Translations under genes and position numbers: made by a program
The notes under the pieces: model-generated
The model's input: the letters and a program-made list of their open reading frames with translations, nothing else
Told to the model about the DNA's origin: nothing
Database searches by the model: none
Shown: positions 17,469 to 26,932 of the stretch, one piece after another
Numbering within the stretch: the first letter of the stretch is position 1
Layout: each line of letters starts with the position of its first letter
Origin: Candidatus Zhuqueibacterota bacterium
GTDB taxonomy: Bacteria > Zhuqueibacterota > Zhuqueibacteria > Residuimicrobiales > Krinioviventaceae
Direction: 5' to 3'
Assembly: GCA_016928775.1 (NCBI GenBank)
Contig: JAFGKD010000100.1
Coordinates: 62,001 to 126,000, forward strand
DNA: 64,000 nucleotides

Positions 17469-18137
17469 TCAGGAACGTGGTCCGAAGAGAATAGTTCCCA
17501 ATCGAACGATTGTTGCGCCTTCTTCGATCGCGATACGATAGCTGTCGCTCATCCCCATAGACAAGTGCGTCATGAGAACGTTTGGCAGATTCAACGCCGC
17601 GATATGATCAAAGACTTTTTTTGTTTCGCGAAAGTACGGTCGTAACTCTTCCGGGTTTTCGACCCAGGGACCCATGGTCATGAGTCCCGTGATCCGGATA
17701 TTGGACAAATTACTCGCAGCACGGACAAGAGATTCAACGTCGTCGGGGAAAAGGCCGGTTTTTTTAGCTTCTCGTCCGCTGTTGATCTCGACAAGGGCAT
17801 CCATGCTCCTGCCTTCTTTGACGCATTCTCGATCAACAAGTTGGGCCAGTTTTAACGAGTCAATCGTCTCAATCATATCAAACAGCTGGACCGCTTTTTT
17901 GACTTTGTTTTTTTGCAGATGTCCGATCATGTGCCAGTGTACATTTGTTTCAATGTGCGTTTTTACAGATTCTGCTTCTTGTACATAATTATAGCCGAAT
18001 ATAGAGACGCCGGCTTCGATTGCCGCTCGTACTTGATCGACTGAACGTGTCTTGGCGGCAGCTTCGAGGAGCACATTTGGGGGCAACGTGCTGGCAATCA
18101 TTTTGATATTATCGACAATTTGCTTATACTCCATCAT
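17469..18137 (-). CDS. YggS-family PLP homeostasis protein
   Basis: This protein of about 222 residues binds pyridoxal 5'-phosphate without a known catalytic reaction and is thought to regulate B6 and amino-acid pools. Family blocks: the PLP lysine in LEAAAKTRS (residue 29 from the chosen start), then AAIEAGVSIFGYNYVQEAES, HWHMIGHLQKNKVK, ETIDSLKLAQ, VEINSGREAKKTG, GLMTMGPW, LSMGMSDSYRIAIEEGAT and VRLGTILFGPR. The motif GYNYVQE replaces the common GENYVQE and AAAKT replaces AVSKT, so it is a divergent member. ATG 18137 (or the adjacent ATG 18134) is chosen over an ATG at 18200 because the extra 21 residues have no family counterpart. It is divergent from the CocE-like gene. Confidence 0.87.
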   Translation of the reverse strand: MMEYKQIVDNIKMIASTLPPNVLLEAAAKTRSVDQVRAAIEAGVSIFGYNYVQEAESVKTHIETNVHWHMIGHLQKNKVKKAVQLFDMIETIDSLKLAQLVDRECVKEGRSMDALVEINSGREAKKTGLFPDDVESLVRAASNLSNIRITGLMTMGPWVENPEELRPYFRETKKVFDHIAALNLPNVLMTHLSMGMSDSYRIAIEEGATIVRLGTILFGPRS

Positions 18138-18228
18138 TCGAAGTGCTCTTTTTTTTTCACAATACTCAAAATAGTAATTGTTTTGATAAATCAAAATCAT
18201 TTGTCATGCTTAAGAGAGGAGGACAGCG

Positions 18229-19830
18229 ATGCGAAGAAGAATTTTAGCTTCTTGCTCCTTTTTTTTGTTAGTCGTTCTGTTTAGCAACGTTTCTTTTGCA
18301 GAGTCAGAACCGCTTGTAAAAATGACCAGAATAAGCGTCGACGATTCAACACAGTTGGCAACGGATATCTACTTGCCAGATGCAGATGGCCCGTTTCCAT
18401 GCATACTCATCCGTACACCTTATAACAAAGACGGCCAAAAAGGTGAAGGTGAAAAATTCACTCAACTGGGATACGCGGTTGTGGTGCAGGATACGCGAGG
18501 GAAATTCAAATCCGATGGGACATTTTATCCATTCCGCCACGAACGCGCTGACGGCCTGGTGACCGTCGAATGGATTCGAGTGCAATCCTGGAGTAACGGA
18601 AAGATCGCCGGTTGGGGCGGCAGCTACGTCGGCTACACCCAGCTGGTCATTGCCGATGAGCTCGACGCCATGGTGCCGGTTGTGACTACAGCCAATATGT
18701 ACGAGGCGCTTTACCCGGCCGGACTTTTTTCCCTGGCCACAGCGTTCAATTGGGGATTGATGGTTGATTCACAAACAAGCAATCCCATTCCGACGGAAAA
18801 GATTGTGGCCGCTTATTCTATTTTGCCGCTTTCGGTAGCAGATGACTCGACCTACAAACAAAATGATTTTTTGGATGACTGGTTGAGACATCAGCATTAT
18901 GATGCGTACTGGCAGAGCATGGATTTTCGCCACCTTGAGCCCTGCCCCGCTTATTCTGTCGCCGGATGGTGGGATATTTTTCTCATGTCACAAATCCATG
19001 ACTTTGTGAAAAAGCGACATCCAGCGAGCCGTTTGATCATCGGGCCATATGCGCATGGCAAAATTACAATCGAGACAGAATATGGTGAACATGCCAATTT
19101 ATACAAGAATGAGGCAGAGATTATCCGATTTCTTGACGACCAATTAAAAGGTCGTTCGCAACCGGAAGACAAGCCGTACTCGCTGTTTATTATGCAACGA
19201 AATGAGTGGATTGAATGTGAGCAGTGGCCGCCGACCAACAGCACGCCAACGCCATTTTATTTTCATCACAACGGCCTGCTATCCACTGTACAAGACAATG
19301 AACAAAAAGTCTACGACTATACCTACGATCCATTAAATCCTTTTATCTCGCTGGGCGGCACGTTTTTAGGTGTGGGCGTTGGACCAGCCTGGCAAAATCC
19401 CAATGCAGAAAGAAAAGACCAGATAGTCTTTGAGAGTGAACCTCTGGCAGAGCCGGTCGTTTTATTGGGGCCAATCAATGCGACATTATATGTGAGTTCT
19501 GACGCACCGAATACTGATTTTTTTGTCTCGTTGCAGGAAATCCGTTCTGACGGACAGATAATCAATATTCAGGAAGGCGGCGCCACAATAGAACCTGGTG
19601 AAAAGCCCGAACGCCTGCAGATTTCTTTATGGGCCACAGGCTACGAGGTGATATCGGGACATCGGCTGCGCGTCTGCGTCATCTCTTCTCTTTTTCCGCG
19701 CTACAATCGTAGTTTGAATTCTGGCGAAACTATATTTGCCGGGCGAACGCCGAGGATAGCTCAGCAGCAGCTCTTTGTCGGCGGAGAGTATCCGTCACAG
19801 GTGCTGTTGCCGATATTTGCGATCAAATGA
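18229..19830 (+). CDS. CocE/NonD family alpha/beta hydrolase, secreted
   Basis: This 533-residue protein of the X-Pro dipeptidyl peptidase S15/cocaine esterase family is probably an acylase, esterase or peptidase acting outside the cytoplasm. A signal peptide (LASCSFFLLVVLFSNVSFAE) is followed by LATDIYLPDADGPFPCIL, VVVQDTRGKFKSDGTFYPF and the nucleophile elbow GWGGSYVGYTQL with Ser132. WWDIFLMSQIHDF and LIIGPYAHGK follow, and the C-terminal jelly-roll domain (about 365-533) carries NTDFFVSLQEIRSDGQ, as in PepX_C domains. The start has an AGAGGAGGA site. Length is a little short of typical CocE enzymes (about 570). Physiological substrate unknown. Confidence 0.86.
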   Translation: MRRRILASCSFFLLVVLFSNVSFAESEPLVKMTRISVDDSTQLATDIYLPDADGPFPCILIRTPYNKDGQKGEGEKFTQLGYAVVVQDTRGKFKSDGTFYPFRHERADGLVTVEWIRVQSWSNGKIAGWGGSYVGYTQLVIADELDAMVPVVTTANMYEALYPAGLFSLATAFNWGLMVDSQTSNPIPTEKIVAAYSILPLSVADDSTYKQNDFLDDWLRHQHYDAYWQSMDFRHLEPCPAYSVAGWWDIFLMSQIHDFVKKRHPASRLIIGPYAHGKITIETEYGEHANLYKNEAEIIRFLDDQLKGRSQPEDKPYSLFIMQRNEWIECEQWPPTNSTPTPFYFHHNGLLSTVQDNEQKVYDYTYDPLNPFISLGGTFLGVGVGPAWQNPNAERKDQIVFESEPLAEPVVLLGPINATLYVSSDAPNTDFFVSLQEIRSDGQIINIQEGGATIEPGEKPERLQISLWATGYEVISGHRLRVCVISSLFPRYNRSLNSGETIFAGRTPRIAQQQLFVGGEYPSQVLLPIFAIK

Positions 19831-19994
19831 AGATATATGTCATAACCAGGCCCGCATCTTGTCACGGCAGAATATCCTCACGGTACGGTGGTGACAAATC
19901 GCTGCCGGTCTTGAAAACGGATGAGCTGAATCAAAGTTATCGGCGTGGCGACATCTGTTTTTTCGACAGCATCGATAAATGGCCCAGGCAGCAC

Positions 19995-22064
19995 TCACTT
20001 TACGGTCAGTCTGTTCACATCTTTTAATGTTGCCTTGCGGAATCGAATCGCCTGTCCACCTCCGGGCGCCAGTCGCAGCGTCAGCGAGGCGTTATGGTCG
20101 ACAAGCATTTCCGTGATGTCGATGGCATAAGGATTGGTTTGCCAGTCGGCATCTATGCCGTCGCGATAAACTTCCGCCACATACTGTTGATTTGGCTCCA
20201 GGAATGAAAGTGCCGCCTGCAAGTTGCGACCGTTTTCGTCCGTAAGACTGCCGAGGTACCAATCGTCGCTGTTGCGGTCCTGACGGGCAATCGTGATGTA
20301 ATCGCCGATGCGCGCGTGTAACACTTTTGTGTCGTTCCAATCCGTTGGCACATCCAGAATAAACCTGAAGGGTTCCGGATTGGCCTCATAATTTTCCGGC
20401 AGATCGGCGGCCATGTGCAGCGGACTGTATAGCACCACATAAAGCGCCAATTGTTTGGCCAAAGTTGTATTGACGCGGTTGTTCGGCCGCACCTCTTCAT
20501 AGAGCAGATCAAAAATGCCGGGTGTAAAATCCATGGGACCAGCCAACAATCGCGTGAAGGGCAGAATGGTTTCGTGTTCCGGAGGATTGCCGCCGTCCGG
20601 ATCCCAGGCATTATATTCCTGGCCGCGTGCACCCTCGCGAGTCATCATGTTCGGGTAGGTGCGACGAATGCCGGTATCCTTGATCGGCTCGTGCGCATCG
20701 ATCATAATCTTGTGTTTAGCTGCTTCTTCAACGACCTTGCGATAGTGTCGCACCATAAACTGGCCATGATGCCACTCCCATTGTTCCTGACCGTTCTCGT
20801 CAATTCGTTTTATGGAAGGATCGTTGCCGACATAGCCGGTCTTGACGACGCGCACTCCCAGGTCCTGGTAATATTGAAACGCATCCTGCAATTGTTTTTC
20901 ATAATTCAACACCGCAGCACCGGTTTCGTGATGACCAATGAGCCTTACCCCTTTTCTCTTTGCGTAGCGAGTCACTTCATCAATATCAAAATCCGGATAA
21001 GGAATTGTGAATTGAAATTTGTCCCCCTCGGCAGTCCAGTCGCCATCCCAACCGACGTTCCAGCCCTCCACCAGCACACCGTCAAAACCATACTTGGCGG
21101 CAAAGTCAATGTAATGCTTGGTATTCTCGGTTGTCGCGCCATGGTTCGGTCCCGATCCCCAGGTCGCGGTGTTGAGATGCATTTCCCACCAAATGCCGAT
21201 ATATTTGCCAGGTTGAATCCATGAGGTATCCTCGATTTTGTTAGGCTCATTGAGATTGAGGATGAGATATGACGTGATGAGTCCGCCCGCATCGTCGGCG
21301 ATTTGGATGGTACGCCATGGTGTGACCATCGGTGTTTTGGCTTTGACTCGAATGCCGTCCGACCACGGCACCAGATCAGCCTTCAGCGTCGTACCGCCGC
21401 TGTTTTTCAGCGTCATGCTGGAATAATCCGTTAACGCCGCTTCATGGATGCTCATAAACAGTCCATCCGTTGTTTCAAAGGTCACCGGAGTGTGCACGGT
21501 ATCGAGCTCGCTCGTTGTGTTTGACTGATAAAGATACTCATAGCGATTCCACTCGTACGCTGGAATCCACCAGGCAGTGGCGTCGTCTGCCAAAGTAAAT
21601 TCGGTCAGCTCGTCCATGATGTCAAACTCGGTCAGATTTCTCTGCTCGGGAAATTCATAACGAAATCCCAGACCATCGTCAAATAATCGGAAGACCAGGA
21701 TCATTTTCCGGCGCGGTTTGACGATTTCGCGCAAGTCCACGCGCAGCTCGTTATAGTTGTTGCGAATCTCTTTTTTTTCACCCCAAACTTGCGTCCAGGT
21801 ACCGTCAAATGACGTGTTAGCGCTGCGAACGATCTTGAAAAAGTTAAATGAATCGGCTGGTTTAAAGATAAAGCCGAGTCTGGATGTTTTGATAACGGGT
21901 TGGTTAAAGCGTGCCACTTCGTAAGTGGGCGCACCTTCCTGTAGTCGAAAGGTCAGTGACAATGTGCCGTCCGGCGACTTTACCTGCAGCATTGTGATGT
22001 CCGGTTTTGAGCAGGCGAGAAAGAATACAAAAATGAGGATCAATATGAGCACACATTTTAGCAT
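19995..22064 (-). CDS. Glycoside hydrolase family 97 lipoprotein
   Basis: This 689-residue alpha-glycosidase is of the GH97 (SusB-like) type. The lipoprotein signal ends FFLACS with Cys18 as lipidation site, so it is probably anchored on the periplasmic side of the membrane. The N-terminal super-beta-sandwich (about 25-270) begins LQVKSPDGTLSLTFRL. The TIM barrel follows with YIGIWWEMH near residue 290, DFAAKYGFDGVLVEGWNVGW, MIDAHEPIKDTGIRRTYPNM and REGARGQEYNAW, and the C-terminal sandwich carries WYLGSLTDENGRNLQ. GH97 includes both inverting alpha-glucosidases and retaining alpha-galactosidases; I cannot decide which. A strong AGGAGCG site precedes the ATG. The 164-base gap before its end (19831-19994) shows no gene. 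Confidence 0.9.
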   Translation of the reverse strand: MLKCVLILILIFVFFLACSKPDITMLQVKSPDGTLSLTFRLQEGAPTYEVARFNQPVIKTSRLGFIFKPADSFNFFKIVRSANTSFDGTWTQVWGEKKEIRNNYNELRVDLREIVKPRRKMILVFRLFDDGLGFRYEFPEQRNLTEFDIMDELTEFTLADDATAWWIPAYEWNRYEYLYQSNTTSELDTVHTPVTFETTDGLFMSIHEAALTDYSSMTLKNSGGTTLKADLVPWSDGIRVKAKTPMVTPWRTIQIADDAGGLITSYLILNLNEPNKIEDTSWIQPGKYIGIWWEMHLNTATWGSGPNHGATTENTKHYIDFAAKYGFDGVLVEGWNVGWDGDWTAEGDKFQFTIPYPDFDIDEVTRYAKRKGVRLIGHHETGAAVLNYEKQLQDAFQYYQDLGVRVVKTGYVGNDPSIKRIDENGQEQWEWHHGQFMVRHYRKVVEEAAKHKIMIDAHEPIKDTGIRRTYPNMMTREGARGQEYNAWDPDGGNPPEHETILPFTRLLAGPMDFTPGIFDLLYEEVRPNNRVNTTLAKQLALYVVLYSPLHMAADLPENYEANPEPFRFILDVPTDWNDTKVLHARIGDYITIARQDRNSDDWYLGSLTDENGRNLQAALSFLEPNQQYVAEVYRDGIDADWQTNPYAIDITEMLVDHNASLTLRLAPGGGQAIRFRKATLKDVNRLTVK

Positions 22065-22219
22065 ATTTCACGCTCCTGTTGGTTTGTAAAAATTGCATAA
22101 ATCAATGTACAAAAGCCCGCGATAAAAACAATGGAAATTTCTGTACAGTGGTCAAGAACTTGTCGCAAAACGTAAAATTTCAAAGTTCTTCAAAAGTTTC
22201 TGTGTTCACCTGAGAGGTT

Positions 22220-23323
22220 TTACCTCAACAAAAACATTTTGCGCGTACGCGAACCGGCGGCAGTTTCAAGTCGGTAGATATAAAGTCCGGACGGTACATC
22301 TTCACCCAAAGACGTTGTGCCGTCCCATACAAATGAATGCTTTCCGGCAGTCTCGTAAGCTGTATATGATAGAATTTGCTGGCCCAGGATGTTGTAAATT
22401 GAAAAGTTGATCGGACCAGCTTTGTCAAGTGAATAGGTTATTGTTGTATTCGGATTGAAGGGATTGGGGTAATTCTGCTCCAACATAAATGCCCTTTTCG
22501 CATCCTGAACTGTCGCGACTTTCGTCCATTGTTCGTCGATAACATTCACCGCATCAATCTCGATGGGAATGGTGTTGCCGCCCAAGACAAATTTGAACAT
22601 CAGATTTTTGTCATCCGCGGCCGCGGTAAAAGTGAAAGGACCGTACACGTCAGCTCGGTCGATGGTGAACGTGGCGCTGTGCAATGGCGCATAATCGTCA
22701 TAATTTTTCGAGATATCCACATGAATTTCTTTTGGTTCGTCCGCTTGGGCGGTAAATGTCACCTCGTAAGTGTGTCCTTCTCGAATTTTAAATGGCTGCA
22801 TGAGTTGAACCGCCCAGAACTCATCGCCCTGGTTTTCAATTTCCACCAAAACGCCGGAGGAGTCGTCGGTCAACCACAAATCGGGCACAAGGATAGCTGT
22901 TGACTGGGCATTGACATAATTATCGAGAAACCATGGCGCGAGGGCGCAATTGAATTCCCCGTTGATGATCATGTTGCCGGGTTGAACATTCCCGACATAG
23001 ACAAAAATGGGCTCGGTAGATATTGTCGCATTATTGGCATCAACAGCCGTAGCGACAATTTCATAGATGCCATCTGGCACGGATGGCCACGCTGCTTCAT
23101 AGGGAGCGCTGCTATCGGTTTTATAGCGCGTGCCGTTCACATAAAATTCCACTCTTTTTATGCTACCGGTTTGAATAGTAACATTGGCGGCGAACTGAAT
23201 GTCACTACAAGCTTTAAAGCGAGCATTTTTTGTCGGACTGGTGAGTTGAATCGTCACATTTTGTGCGCTGCCTGGCAAAGCCAGAAAAAGCAGAATTACA
23301 CTCATTTGTATTATTTTATGCAT
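22220..23323 (-). CDS. Secreted Ig/CBM protein with T9SS-like C-terminal sorting domain
   Basis: This 367-residue protein has no catalytic domain. Order: signal peptide (QMSVILLFLALPGSAQN); an Ig-like domain of the Bacterial Ig/chitobiase type (about 25-115, RVEFYVNGTRYKTDSSAPYE); a CBM4/9-like carbohydrate-binding module (about 115-270, NMIINGEFNCALAPWFLDN and the YEVTFTAQADEP block); and a C-terminal sorting domain (about 280-367, LEQNYPNPFNPNTTITYSL ... GLYIYRLETAAG). In the FCB group such tails direct proteins through the type IX system or an equivalent to the cell surface. It lies upstream of GH97 on the same strand and may bind the polysaccharide GH97 attacks (inference). Confidence 0.8.
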   Translation of the reverse strand: MHKIIQMSVILLFLALPGSAQNVTIQLTSPTKNARFKACSDIQFAANVTIQTGSIKRVEFYVNGTRYKTDSSAPYEAAWPSVPDGIYEIVATAVDANNATISTEPIFVYVGNVQPGNMIINGEFNCALAPWFLDNYVNAQSTAILVPDLWLTDDSSGVLVEIENQGDEFWAVQLMQPFKIREGHTYEVTFTAQADEPKEIHVDISKNYDDYAPLHSATFTIDRADVYGPFTFTAAADDKNLMFKFVLGGNTIPIEIDAVNVIDEQWTKVATVQDAKRAFMLEQNYPNPFNPNTTITYSLDKAGPINFSIYNILGQQILSYTAYETAGKHSFVWDGTTSLGEDVPSGLYIYRLETAAGSRTRKMFLLR

Positions 23324-23344
23324 GTCGTTACCTCATGGCTCTTA

Positions 23345-24829
23345 TTATAATTCTAAAAGCGCTTTTAGCTGCTCCCACGTTCCGCTGCCGAATGAGACAT
23401 TAAATTTTAAATCGAACAAGAGCTCTTTCCCGGCAAAATTAAAATCAAGCTGTTGTATATAAGGTGTCTCATAGGCGCAGAGTTTGACCTGGTAGTGATG
23501 TGGTTCGATCCACGCCCCGCAGGCGGCGACGGGCTCGGGTCTATCTGACATAAACGGTATCGAGCTTTTCTCCCAAACACCGTGACCACAGGCGATGTGC
23601 CGTTCACCCTGGTTGTCCAACACCTTGATTGTCACCGGATTATTGCTAAAATTGAGCGTCACGGATTTGATGCCATACGGATTCTGATCAAAAATCCACG
23701 TTCCTGTGCTCTTTTGCGCATGTAGCGATGATGCTTCTCCACTCACGGTTTTTAGCGCCAAAGTTGCCAACTTGTTTTGCAGCTTTTTTTGTACCGGCGC
23801 ATTCTCCGGCAAAGAGTGATCCTCCATCGCCGGGAGGAGAATATCCCAAGCCAGCGTCATTGGTTTTTGCATATCACCGAGACCTCCGGTTATTGCTAAC
23901 ACCGCGTCCTGCTCCGGCATGATGATACAATATTGACCAAAAGCACCGTCGCCACGATAGATGTTGTGCCGACAACGCCAAAACTGATAGCCGTATCCCT
24001 GTTCCCAATCGCTGTCAGGATTACTGCCGTTTGAGGTTTGCCGGGAGCTGGCCGCTTTTACCCAGTCTTCACTTAAAAGGCGCTGTTCCTGCCACATTCC
24101 CTTTTGCAGATAGAGCTGACCGAATTTGGCAATGTCCTCGGTTTTGACCTTGAGTCCCCAGCCGCCCATATTGATGCCCTGTGGATTGCTCTCCCAGGTC
24201 GGATTTTTAATACCAAGCGGCTCGAACAGCCGGGGCGTCAAATAAGCGAGCAAGGTTTCGCCGGTAACCTTTTGCAGGATAGCGGAGAGCATAAACGATG
24301 CGCCGGAATTGTAGACAAAATGTGTCCCGGGTTTAAACTCCACTGGCACGCCTAAAAAAGCTTCCACCCACGTCACACTATCGGCATTTGTTATTTGTCC
24401 GGTTGTATCGAGCTCATGACCGGTGTTCATCGCTAATAAATCCCGGATACGCATGGCCTTGAGGTTGGCACTCGGCTCAGCAGGAGTTTCGTCAGGGAAA
24501 AATGAAAAAACGGTATCGTCGAGGCTCAGCAGTCCTTCATCTATGGCGAGACCAATGGCTGTGGCAGTGAAGCTTTTGCTCAACGAATAGAGCATATGCG
24601 GGCTCTCCGCGTTGTAGGGTGCCCACCAGCCCCGGGCGACGACGTGCCCGTGACGCATCAGCATAAAGCTGTGCAGGGCATCGACCTGCTCTTCAACCGC
24701 ATTGACAAAATCGAGAATGGCCTGCGAAGAAATGCCCTGGGCTTCCGGGGTGCTCGTTTCGAATGAACTAACGGCGGCATTCCCCAAAAGCAAACAGGAG
24801 ATTAAGAGCTGAATGGCGATTTTTTTCAT
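23345..24829 (-). CDS. Serine hydrolase, class C beta-lactamase fold, secreted
   Basis: This 494-residue protein is of the penicillin-binding-protein-like/esterase group. A signal peptide (KKIAIQLLISCLLLGNAAVS) is followed by the catalytic SLSK at residues 82-85 (Ser82, Lys85) in HMLYSLSKSFTATAIGLA, the Tyr motif HFVYNSGASFMLSAI near residue 175, and the DxxxGYGYQFWR block around 270-280. The C-terminal 130 residues form an extra beta-rich domain. Such enzymes include D-amino acid peptidases, esterases and beta-lactamases; the specific reaction is unknown. It starts 22 bases upstream of the Ig/CBM gene end and is probably cotranscribed with it. The start is divergent from a Gfo/Idh/MocA gene. 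Confidence 0.84.
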   Translation of the reverse strand: MKKIAIQLLISCLLLGNAAVSSFETSTPEAQGISSQAILDFVNAVEEQVDALHSFMLMRHGHVVARGWWAPYNAESPHMLYSLSKSFTATAIGLAIDEGLLSLDDTVFSFFPDETPAEPSANLKAMRIRDLLAMNTGHELDTTGQITNADSVTWVEAFLGVPVEFKPGTHFVYNSGASFMLSAILQKVTGETLLAYLTPRLFEPLGIKNPTWESNPQGINMGGWGLKVKTEDIAKFGQLYLQKGMWQEQRLLSEDWVKAASSRQTSNGSNPDSDWEQGYGYQFWRCRHNIYRGDGAFGQYCIIMPEQDAVLAITGGLGDMQKPMTLAWDILLPAMEDHSLPENAPVQKKLQNKLATLALKTVSGEASSLHAQKSTGTWIFDQNPYGIKSVTLNFSNNPVTIKVLDNQGERHIACGHGVWEKSSIPFMSDRPEPVAACGAWIEPHHYQVKLCAYETPYIQQLDFNFAGKELLFDLKFNVSFGSGTWEQLKALLEL

Positions 24830-24947
24830 TGAACCTCCGTTTTTTTGATCGGCATTTATGCAAATGACAATGTTGATGAAATTGACTTAATCTAAAAATG
24901 TATCTTTTAAAAACAACGTAAAATTGGAAATTATTGTCATTCATTGC

Positions 24948-24996
24948 TTGCGCAATTCTTGCAGATTGCCTATTATTAAAAAATAATATTGGGAGC
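24948..24996 (+). promoter_or_regulatory. Candidate promoter and ribosome binding site for Gfo/Idh/MocA gene
   Basis: TTGCGC at 24948-24953 and TATTAT at 24971-24976 are spaced by 17 bases. A GGGAG at 24991-24995 lies just before ATG 25001, which decides that start over an in-frame TTG at 24989. Pattern-based only. Confidence 0.38.
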
Positions 24997-25000
24997 CACT

Positions 25001-26308
25001 ATGCCGAAAAAATCCTTTTCCGTCTCACGTCGTTTTTTTCTGAAAAGCTCACTCATTGCTGCCGCCGGCGCAGCCGCACCGACTATTGTGCCGGGCAGTG
25101 TCTTTGGGCAAAACGCGCCAAACAATCGTATTGTTTTAGGCTTTATCGGATGCGGCAAACAGAGTCAGCATCTTTTGCGAGCGTTCATGCGCGAACGCGG
25201 AACCCAGGTTGTCGCGTTGTGCGATGTGGATAAACTCAAGCTGCAACGCGATCTCAAAATTGCGCAGGACTATTACGCTGAAAATCCCGGCAGTGGCGCG
25301 ACGGGCATTCAAACGACTGGCGATTATCGCGAGCTGTTAGCGCGCGACGACATTGATGCCGTGATCATCAGCACGCCGGATCATTGGCACGGGCTGCATG
25401 TCGTACACGCTGCAGAAGCGGGAAAAGATATCTATTGCGAAAAGCCGCTGGCACACAATATTAAAGAAAGCCAGGCCATGCTACAAGCTGTGCGCCGCAA
25501 CAGCCGCGTTTTTCAAACCGGCAGCATGCAGCGCTCGGATAGCAAATTCCGGCACGCCTGTGAGCTGGTGCGAAATGGTTATATTGGCGACGTCAAACAT
25601 GTGGCGGTGAATATTGGCGGTCCACCTGTTCCCTGCGATTTGCCGGTTATGCCGGTTCCAGATTACCTTGATTGGGAGATGTGGCTCGGTCCGGCTCCCG
25701 GACGTCCCTATCACTCCGAGCTGTCACCGCACTTGAGTCGCGATATTTTCCCCAATTGGCGCAACTATCGCGAATACGGCGGCGGTGGCATGACCGATTG
25801 GGGAGCGCACCATTTTGATATCGCACAGTGGGGGCTTGGTATGGACGGCTTTGGTCCAACACAGGTAATTCCTCCGGACGGCAAAGATTTCAAGGAGCTC
25901 ACCTATGTCTATAAAAACGGCATCACCATGAACAGAACAGGTGAATACGATGGTATTCGGGTCAACGGTCTTTTATTTGTTGGCAGTCAGGGCAAGGTGA
26001 TGGTCAACCGCGGTTTTATTCAGACCTGGCCTGAGAGCCTGGTCAGACAAAAGATATATCCCACTGAAATACACCTTTACCAAAGCGACAACCATTACGG
26101 CGATTTTCTCGATGCCGTGCGTACACGGAGTAAACCGATTTGTGATATTGAAATAGGAAATAGCACCGTCGTGGTTTGTTTGATTGGCAATATTGCTTAC
26201 GAAATAGGCCGGCCGCTAAAGTTTGATCAAAAAAGCCAAACTTTTGTCAATGATGCGCAAGCGAATCAGTTGCTCGGACGCCCCATGCGCGATGTCTGGC
26301 GAATATAA
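25001..26308 (+). CDS. Gfo/Idh/MocA family oxidoreductase, Tat-exported
   Basis: This 435-residue exported oxidoreductase has a Tat signal (SVSRRFFLKSSLIAAAGAAA). The Rossmann domain reads IVLGFIGCGKQSQHLLRAF, then VVALCDVDKLKLQ, DIDAVIISTPDHWHGLH and DIYCEKPLAHNIKESQAM with the catalytic EKP lysine. The C-terminal domain has YLDWEMWLGPAPGRPYH, GGGGMTDWGAHHFDIAQWGL and the SDNHYGDFLDAVRTRSKPIC block characteristic of this branch, which acts on unidentified sugars. ATG 25001 is used because a GGGAG site precedes it. It is related to, but clearly distinct from, the one at 14047-15378. The following 108-base gap contains a small GCGGCTGATGGCCGT hairpin. Confidence 0.89.
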   Translation: MPKKSFSVSRRFFLKSSLIAAAGAAAPTIVPGSVFGQNAPNNRIVLGFIGCGKQSQHLLRAFMRERGTQVVALCDVDKLKLQRDLKIAQDYYAENPGSGATGIQTTGDYRELLARDDIDAVIISTPDHWHGLHVVHAAEAGKDIYCEKPLAHNIKESQAMLQAVRRNSRVFQTGSMQRSDSKFRHACELVRNGYIGDVKHVAVNIGGPPVPCDLPVMPVPDYLDWEMWLGPAPGRPYHSELSPHLSRDIFPNWRNYREYGGGGMTDWGAHHFDIAQWGLGMDGFGPTQVIPPDGKDFKELTYVYKNGITMNRTGEYDGIRVNGLLFVGSQGKVMVNRGFIQTWPESLVRQKIYPTEIHLYQSDNHYGDFLDAVRTRSKPICDIEIGNSTVVVCLIGNIAYEIGRPLKFDQKSQTFVNDAQANQLLGRPMRDVWRI

Positions 26309-26416
26309 ATATGCCTGGCAACCGATGTTCAGGCAAAGTTGATCAGTTTTTGAAAATTTATACATGCTTGGATGGCAAAGGTGTCTGGTCGCGGCTGATG
26401 GCCGTAGGGGCACGCA

Positions 26417-26932
26417 TTATGGCGAGGTCTTAAAATGGGGCTTTAATACCAGCCGATCCAGCACGAACAACCCCAAAAGTCCGATAAAGGCTAAAATAAA
26501 ATAAATTCCATCAAACTGGATTTTATCGCCCAAGTTTTCAAACGCACTGCGAACCAAAATGACAAGAGTTTCAAAAGCACCCGAGGTCGCCTGTGCCGTG
26601 CCCGCGAAATTTTCAATATTTACATAGGTCAACAGAACATGACTCACCGCAATAACAGCAGCAAGGATGAAAAAAATGTGTAAAAGGCCAAATTGAAGAG
26701 CGCCCACAGCTTGTTTATGTGTTTGTCGCAAAACCTTGCGGGTAAAATTTTTCGACAGGTCAAAGTTTTCATCGCAGTCTAATGCTTCAAACACATCTTG
26801 ATACGAGGCGACGGCTCGTTCACATTCAGCGCAGCTTTGCAGATGCGCTTTTATTGACAGCTTGTCCGAAGACGGGAGGGTGTCATCCAGAAAGGCTTGT
26901 ATTTGATCATCACTTAAATGAGGGGTTAACAT
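26417..26932 (-). CDS. Anti-sigma factor with zinc-binding (ZAS) N-terminus
   Basis: This 171-residue regulator is encoded directly after the ECF sigma factor, which it would bind and hold inactive at the membrane. The N-terminal domain has the HxxxCxxC motif HLQSCAECERA (His30, Cys34, Cys37). Two hydrophobic stretches follow (about 82-104 and 145-162), so the output end crosses the inner membrane. It overlaps the sigma gene's stop by seven bases, giving coupled synthesis in stoichiometric ratio. The signal it senses is unknown. The C-terminal region has no recognisable sensor domain. Confidence 0.86.
   Translation of the reverse strand: MLTPHLSDDQIQAFLDDTLPSSDKLSIKAHLQSCAECERAVASYQDVFEALDCDENFDLSKNFTRKVLRQTHKQAVGALQFGLLHIFFILAAVIAVSHVLLTYVNIENFAGTAQATSGAFETLVILVRSAFENLGDKIQFDGIYFILAFIGLLGLFVLDRLVLKPHFKTSP

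Noticed and set aside
19827..20027. 66-residue ORF after the CocE-like gene
   Set aside because: It overlaps the GH97 gene end and has no recognisable features; treated as non-coding gap.
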